Below the pieces are notes generated by a model. It was not told where the DNA came from. It saw only the letters and a list, made by a program, of their open reading frames with translations, and made no database searches. 64,000 nucleotides of DNA from JACMLD01 sp044227095. GTDB lineage: Bacteria > Bacteroidota > Bacteroidia > Chitinophagales > Chitinophagaceae. Within the stretch, counting starts at the first letter, position 1. Every line of letters begins with the position of its first letter. The DNA lies in contig JBGAFV010000001.1 of assembly GCA_044227095.1 (NCBI GenBank), positions 372,001 to 436,000 on the forward strand, written 5' to 3'. Position numbers and translations under genes: made by a program. Of the stretch, positions 59,958 to 64,000 are shown piece after piece.

Positions 59958-60614
59958 ATGGGAGAAGCATTAATTGTAGGTTGCATCCTTGGGTTTTTCC
60001 TGGTGATATCGGTGGGCCCTGTCATTTTTACTATCATCAAACAAAGCCTTAACAATGGTATAAAAGGAGGGTTTAGTTTTGTGGCCGGTGTATGGCTTAG
60101 CGATATTGTACTTGTTATTGTAAGCAATCTTTTTTCTGAAGTTGTTAAAGATGTATTGGAATACAAAAAAGCCATCGGTTATGCCGGCAGTATTTTTTTA
60201 ATAGGCATGGGTGCATATTACCTTTTCCTCAAAAAAGTAACCCTGCGTACCGATGCCAACGGAAACGAAGTCCGCTTCAGAAAAAGGGATGCCGCAAAAA
60301 TTTTTCTTTCAGGATTTTTAATCAATACACTAAACCCGGTATTGCTGCTTACCTGGTTTTTATATGCGCTGGGCTTTTCTATTAAATACGATATTAACCA
60401 GCGCATCGTAATCTTTGCCACCTGCATTCTTATAAACATAGGTGCAGATGTTCTTAAAGTATTGCTGGCAGAAAAATTAAGGACTAAACTCACCATTCAT
60501 AACATTTCCCTTATCAATAAAATTGCAGGCACCATTCTCATTGTCTTTGGGGGCTTTCTTTTGTATGAAACAATATTTCATATAGATAACCTGAAACCTA
60601 TTCTTAGGGCCTAG
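59958..60614 (+). CDS. LysE-family exporter
   Basis: 218 residues with about six membrane helices. The N-terminal G-C-I-L-G-F-F-L-V-I-S-V-G-P-V-I-F is the LysE/RhtB hallmark (S-V-G-P), and N-T-L-N-P-V-L-L-L-T-W recalls the central N-P repeat. It exports amino acids or similar small molecules. The substrate is unknown. It lies after the GH3 gene. Confidence 0.88.
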   Translation: MGEALIVGCILGFFLVISVGPVIFTIIKQSLNNGIKGGFSFVAGVWLSDIVLVIVSNLFSEVVKDVLEYKKAIGYAGSIFLIGMGAYYLFLKKVTLRTDANGNEVRFRKRDAAKIFLSGFLINTLNPVLLLTWFLYALGFSIKYDINQRIVIFATCILINIGADVLKVLLAEKLRTKLTIHNISLINKIAGTILIVFGGFLLYETIFHIDNLKPILRA

Positions 60615-60693
60615 CCTTTTCGGCAATCGCCACAACTTCTTTTTAACAAAAAACTGCGGAATATATAAATCAACTGAAGTAATTTACTTTGTC

Positions 60694-61269
60694 ATGACTA
60701 AAGTTCTACTGCTACTTATATTCCTCACTGCATCCGTAAAAATTTTTTCGCAGGCCAGCGACTTTATCACCGTAAAAAAAAGAAACAATAAAACTGTAAA
60801 AAGTTTTTTCCCTGGCGTTCCTATATCACTCCAAACATACGATAAAAGGCAAGCCAGTGGTATGATTACTGCCATACGCAACGACAGCATTTTTGTACAG
60901 GAGTACGACATCAGGCAAATGATAAATTACATGGGTATACCTTTCCTTGATACTGTTGGCCAGTACCTGAGTGGTTTCAATTATAAAGAAATTGAAAAGG
61001 TAGATGTGTCTGATAAAATAAAAAATCCAGAGGCAACCATTGGGAATATTTTAATAATAGGCGGTGCAGGATACGCTGCATTAAACCTTATCAATGGAGC
61101 CTATTTACACGAACCCGTTACTGATTCTAAAAACTTAACCAGTCTTGGCATTGCGGCGGGTGCTGTAGCTACAGGTTTTCTTTTAAAATACATCGGAAAG
61201 CATAAAAACAAATACCATATAGAGTACGTGCATATGGTTGATACAAAAAAACACTTGCGCGGGTTTTAA
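60694..61269 (+). CDS. exported hypothetical protein
   Basis: 191 residues: a signal peptide (about 1-20, K-I-F-S-Q-A), a beta-rich domain with F-F-P-G-V-P-I-S-L-Q-T-Y-D-K-R-Q-A-S-G-M-I and I-F-V-Q-E-Y-D-I-R-Q, and two Gly-rich hydrophobic stretches (about 116-135 and 148-165) that may be membrane-inserted. No family recognised. It stands between lysE and mtgA. Confidence 0.7.
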   Translation: MTKVLLLLIFLTASVKIFSQASDFITVKKRNNKTVKSFFPGVPISLQTYDKRQASGMITAIRNDSIFVQEYDIRQMINYMGIPFLDTVGQYLSGFNYKEIEKVDVSDKIKNPEATIGNILIIGGAGYAALNLINGAYLHEPVTDSKNLTSLGIAAGAVATGFLLKYIGKHKNKYHIEYVHMVDTKKHLRGF

Positions 61270-61388
61270 AGCTATAATTCCATAAACAACTTCAGCGCCA
61301 ATACCAAACATTACCTGTTTACGTTATTAGTTTTCATTGTTGTGCGTTAGTGTTTTATCTTCATGCCCGTTAAAAATGTTTTTTCTAC

Positions 61389-62111
61389 ATGGCTGTTAAG
61401 GAAAATGGATTATTGGCAAAAATCTGGCGTATTACAAAACGTGTATTTCTTATTCTTTTTATTTCGCAGTTTATTTACATCATTATACTAAAGTGGATAA
61501 ATCCGCCAATTACATTAACGCAATTAAGCAGTTGGATTAGCGGCTATGGCCTCAAAAGAACATACGTTTCTTCAGAAAAAATTGCAGAGAATGCTAAGCT
61601 GGCTGTTATTGCATCGGAAGATCAGCTGTTTGCAGATCACAATGGGTTTGATTTTAAGTCTATAGAAAAGGCAATGAAGCACAATAGCAAAAGCAAATCG
61701 TTGCACGGTGCTTCTACCATTAGTCAGCAAGTTGCAAAAAATGTTTTTTTATGGCAGGGGCGCAGTTGGTTTCGCAAAGCCATGGAAACCTATTTTACTT
61801 TTATGATAGAACTGGTATGGGGCAAAAAGCGCATACTGGAAGTGTATATGAATGTGGCTGAAATGGGCAATGGCATTTTTGGAATTGAAGCCGCAGCACA
61901 AAATAATTTTAAGAAACCCGCAGCCCGTTTGTCTCAGCAGGAAGCAGCTATGATAGCGGCCTGCCTTCCCAATCCAAAAAAATATACCATTAAACCATTG
62001 TCACGGCCGGTGGCTATCCGTTATCCGTGGATTATGCACCAAATGAACAATCTTTCCGGAGATGAAGATCTTGAACCAATTGTAGGAGGAGAAACAATAA
62101 AAGGGAAATAA
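61389..62111 (+). CDS. mtgA: monofunctional peptidoglycan glycosyltransferase
   Basis: 240 residues. One N-terminal membrane helix (about 14-36) and a GT51 domain. The catalytic Glu is in I-A-S-E-D-Q-L-F, with the family motif G-A-S-T-I-S-Q-Q-V-A-K-N-V-F and the second Glu region R-I-L-E-V-Y-M-N-V-A-E-M-G. It polymerises lipid II into glycan strands and lacks a transpeptidase domain, as in MtgA. Confidence 0.95.
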   Translation: MAVKENGLLAKIWRITKRVFLILFISQFIYIIILKWINPPITLTQLSSWISGYGLKRTYVSSEKIAENAKLAVIASEDQLFADHNGFDFKSIEKAMKHNSKSKSLHGASTISQQVAKNVFLWQGRSWFRKAMETYFTFMIELVWGKKRILEVYMNVAEMGNGIFGIEAAAQNNFKKPAARLSQQEAAMIAACLPNPKKYTIKPLSRPVAIRYPWIMHQMNNLSGDEDLEPIVGGETIKGK

Positions 62112-62136
62112 AACTCTAGTTGAAGATTTATATCTA

Positions 62137-62213
62137 GCATTGAGAATTGGTTATTGAATATTGTATGTTTCAAAAAAATATTCCATACACAATGCTCAAC
62201 AATCAATATTCAG
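62137..62213. repeat. word-repeat hairpin after mtgA
   Basis: GAATATTG (62156-62163) and CAATATTC (62204-62211) are perfect reverse complements, and TTGTATG..CATACACAA and GCATTGAG..CTCAA words pair between the arms. It lies between convergent mtgA and the NadR-like gene and may terminate both. Confidence 0.55.
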
Positions 62214-62229
62214 TAGAAAATATAAATGC

Positions 62230-62775
62230 CTATAGTGCGTCAACTGCATCAATGGCTTTTTGCAAACGTTCATCATAATTTCCGCTAATGTCAATCCAGG
62301 GAACAGCCTGGTTAATCATTATCCCTTTATAAATATTGTATAGCTTTTGTCTTCTTTCCAGATCCGGGTATTCTCTCAATTCATCTTTTACCCAGGGCAG
62401 ATCTACATTACATAAAAGATAGAGATCGTATTTTCTATGTATAACCTGGTTCAGTATCCACGAATGAACTTTTCCAAAAACGAACTGGCACCATACCTGC
62501 ATCACGTACATGTCTGTGTCTATAAAGAGAAGCTGTGAGCTATTAGCTGCGAGCTGTGCGTTTTTTTCTATAGTAGCAATACTTTTTTCTTCAAGTGCAA
62601 CTTGTCCTTTTGCTATTTCCAGCAGGTTATCATAACTGTAATCTGTACCATATTTCAATAAATATTCCCTTGCATATTCTGGGCACCATTCGGTGTTGTA
62701 ATGCGCAGCCAGTTTTTCGCAAAGGGTACTCTTGCCTGTAGATTCCGGACCAATAACAACAATTTTCTTAAGCAT
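62230..62775 (-). CDS. NadR-like ATPase / ribosylnicotinamide kinase
   Basis: 181 residues. The P-loop is I-G-P-E-S-T-G-K-S-T (about 8-17), then W-C-P-E-Y-A-R-E-Y and L-F-I-D-T-D-M-Y and the lid region R-E-Y-P-D-L-E-R-R. It resembles the C-terminal nicotinamide riboside kinase domain of NadR and overlaps pnuC by 8 bp. Together they would import and phosphorylate NR toward NAD. Residues 73-82 (A-Q-L-A-A-N-S-S-Q-L) are encoded by word-repeat DNA (62531-62560). Confidence 0.9.
   Translation of the reverse strand: MLKKIVVIGPESTGKSTLCEKLAAHYNTEWCPEYAREYLLKYGTDYSYDNLLEIAKGQVALEEKSIATIEKNAQLAANSSQLLFIDTDMYVMQVWCQFVFGKVHSWILNQVIHRKYDLYLLCNVDLPWVKDELREYPDLERRQKLYNIYKGIMINQAVPWIDISGNYDERLQKAIDAVDAL
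62531..62560. repeat. AGCTGTGAGCTATTAG word repeat inside the NadR-like gene
   Basis: AGCTGTGAGCTATTAG (62531-62546) differs by one base from 28955-28970 in the tig-clpP gap, then GCTGCGAGCTGTGCG follows. It is translated in frame. Confidence 0.7.
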
Positions 62776-63376
62776 TTGCTGGTTTTATTTTTTTAATCCA
62801 GGTAACTAAACCCATAATAGCAAGGATAAGGAAAACAAGATATTGAACGCTGGTAAATACAGCATGTTTATAAAAGTAAAGCGGAATAGAAACAAAGTTG
62901 GTAATGATCCACCACACCCAATTTTCAACTTTCTTTCTTGCCATTTGCCACATGCCGGTATAAGCTGATGCAGATGCAAAAGAATCGGCCCACGGCACAG
63001 TACTATTGGTATGATTTTTTAAAACGTAATAAAGCACAATCCAGCTTAGCACAAAAAAAGAAATGCTAATGATCCAGTCTTTGCGGTTATTGTATGTAAT
63101 GGGTATAACATGTCCTTCTTTCTTGCGTGTCCATACATACCAGCCATACAAACTCATTACGGTGTAATAAAAATTAAGGCTGCCTTCAGCATATAAATTC
63201 CACCATTTAAAACAAAACCATGTATACAAAACTGTATTTATAATACCGGTAGGATAAACCAATATATTTTCCATGCGGGAAAAAACAACACTTGCAATAC
63301 CAAATAAGACAGCTACAAACTCCAGCCAGGTAGTATTTTTTATTCCTTCTATAAACTGATGTAAAATTTCCTGCAA
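62768..63376 (-). CDS. pnuC: nicotinamide riboside transporter PnuC
   Basis: 202 residues with about seven membrane helices. The PnuC-type aromatic W-x-x-W is in E-N-W-V-W-W-I-I-T-N. It transports nicotinamide riboside by facilitated diffusion; the adjacent kinase would trap it. The only start compatible with a TATCTTTG -7 box (63399-63406) and the conserved first helix is TTG at 63376; no in-frame ATG lies upstream before a stop. Confidence 0.92.
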   Translation of the reverse strand: MQEILHQFIEGIKNTTWLEFVAVLFGIASVVFSRMENILVYPTGIINTVLYTWFCFKWWNLYAEGSLNFYYTVMSLYGWYVWTRKKEGHVIPITYNNRKDWIISISFFVLSWIVLYYVLKNHTNSTVPWADSFASASAYTGMWQMARKKVENWVWWIITNFVSIPLYFYKHAVFTSVQYLVFLILAIMGLVTWIKKIKPANA

Positions 63377-63398
63377 CAGATATTGTATTAAATTATAT

Positions 63399-63406
63399 CA
63401 AAGATA
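63399..63406 (-). promoter_or_regulatory. pnuC promoter -7 box
   Basis: The minus strand reads TATCTTTG, an exact TAnnTTTG match, 22 nt before the TTG start. Confidence 0.6.
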
Positions 63407-63506
63407 GCCGTATGCAATAAAACAACAGCATAACACTTTATTAATTTATAGTCTTAAAAAAGGATAGTATCTTTTGTAAAACTATTCTTCACCTTAAATC
63501 TTTTTT

Positions 63507-63869
63507 ATGACTGTAAAAGAAATTGCAAACCGCCTTGCAGAATTATGCCGCCAGGGAAAATATGAAACTGCACAAAAAGAATTATACAGTAAAGATGCTA
63601 TTAGTATAGAACCAGAAGGATCTCCCGGATTGCAAAGCGTAAAAGGCCTTGATGCTATTGTTGAAAAAGGACATAATTTCCAGGCAATGATTGAAGCTGT
63701 GCATAGCAGTACCGTAAGCGACCCTGTTATTGCAGGCAATATGTTTGCACTTGCTGCATCTTTTGAAGCTACATTTAAAGGAATGGGCCGAATGACTATG
63801 GAAGAAGTTTGCGTGTACGAAGTAAAAGATGGAAAAGTAGTGAAAGAAGAATTTTTCTATACAACGTAA
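63507..63869 (+). CDS. NTF2-like / SnoaL-like domain protein
   Basis: 120 residues, a single compact NTF2-like fold: N-terminal helix (A-N-R-L-A-E-L-C-R-Q-G-K-Y), a beta-rich core with Y-S-K-D-A-I-S-I-E-P-E-G-S, and a C-terminal sheet E-V-C-V-Y-E-V-K-D-G-K-V-V-K-E-E-F-F-Y. It may bind a small molecule or act as a polyketide-cyclase-like enzyme. The function is unassigned. Confidence 0.8.
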   Translation: MTVKEIANRLAELCRQGKYETAQKELYSKDAISIEPEGSPGLQSVKGLDAIVEKGHNFQAMIEAVHSSTVSDPVIAGNMFALAASFEATFKGMGRMTMEEVCVYEVKDGKVVKEEFFYTT

Positions 63870-63910
63870 TATGAGCCGCAAATTGGCAGATTAAAACCAG
63901 AACACACTGT

Positions 63911-63938
63911 GTCCCGTACCGGAAGGTCGGGAGATTTT
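63911..63938 (+). terminator. probable terminator of the NTF2-like gene
   Basis: TCCCG-TACCGGAAGGT-CGGGA forms a 5-bp GC stem with an inner ACC/GGT pair, followed by GATTTTT. The GAACGCAGATT-type repeat (63932-63954) begins at its tail. Confidence 0.5.
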
Positions 63939-63954
63939 TATGATTGTTATGATA
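63932..63954. repeat. 23-bp repeat identical to 31994-32016
   Basis: AGATTTTTATGATTGTTATG then ATA, an exact 23-bp match to the copy after clpX. The surrounding bases differ. Confidence 0.7.
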
Positions 63955-64000
63955 GCAAACAAAAAGTATCGTTGCAATTATTAGTATCACTATCCTGTTC

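Noticed and set aside
1..64000. CRISPR arrays, insertion sequences, prophage, integrase or toxin-antitoxin genes
   Set aside because: I looked for equal-length direct repeats with unique spacers, transposase motifs, phage structural genes and small paired genes and saw none. The word repeats have no regular spacers.

Overview
The window looks like a chromosomal segment of a member of the Bacteroidota, most likely the Chitinophagaceae. The evidence is a low-GC sequence, an LpxC-FabZ fusion gene, the type IX secretion regulator PorX, HerA-like DUF853 and GH3 genes, start codons mostly without Shine-Dalgarno sites, and repeated matches to the Bacteroidota promoter -7 box TAnnTTTG. The family placement is an inference from gene content; no rRNA gene is present. 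I see no prophage, insertion sequence, CRISPR array or secondary-metabolite cluster. Most genes are housekeeping genes.

Layout. 1-10.2 kb is entirely leftward: nuoA-B-C-D (respiratory complex I, running off the left edge), a TPR protein with a PstS-like lipoprotein and a small membrane protein, rsmE, dnaB and zwf. A 614-bp gene-free gap between dnaB and zwf holds a cluster of DnaA-box-like sequences. 10.3-21.4 kb is mostly rightward: pheT, a coiled-coil protein plus zapA, rny, rplS, tatA, gatA and a lytic transglycosylase, with two envelope/redox genes on the other strand. 21.5-27.1 kb is leftward: pabB, an Asp-rich protein, purA and relA/spoT. 27.2-32.4 kb is rightward: tRNA-Leu(UAG), tig, two tandem clpP genes, clpX and a 57-aa protein. 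32.6-38.4 kb is leftward: acyl-CoA dehydrogenase, a ComEA-like protein, an MBL-fold hydrolase and porX. 38.6-46.7 kb is a lipid A cluster (HD protein, lpxD, lpxC-fabZ, lpxA, ABC ATPase) interrupted by a leftward threonine synthase/LysR pair. 46.7-64 kb carries ald, tsaE, a copper-type P-ATPase, recQ, a PAP2-eptA lipid A modification pair, a DUF853 ATPase, GH3, a LysE exporter, mtgA, a pnuC/nadR-like nicotinamide riboside salvage pair and an NTF2-like protein.

Functional links include lipid A synthesis (lpxD, lpxC-fabZ, lpxA) with lipid A remodelling (PAP2-eptA) about 8 kb away; protein quality control (tig-clpP-clpP-clpX); cell wall (zapA, lytic transglycosylase, mtgA); and NAD salvage (pnuC plus NadR-like kinase).

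The most unusual feature is not a gene. Many intergenic gaps contain a composite imperfect hairpin whose arms are built from quasi-tandem copies of a short word of about 6-10 nt. The word differs from gap to gap (TAGCTGTTAGC, AGTCTTTAGTC, CTGATGTCTGATG, GGTATAAGG, GAACTATGAAC, CACATTTATCAC and others). Two copies after tig form perfect 12- and 15-bp stems followed by T-runs and look like intrinsic terminators. Similar word-repeat DNA is also translated in frame inside an ABC ATPase, inside the NadR-like kinase and probably at the N-terminus of RecQ.
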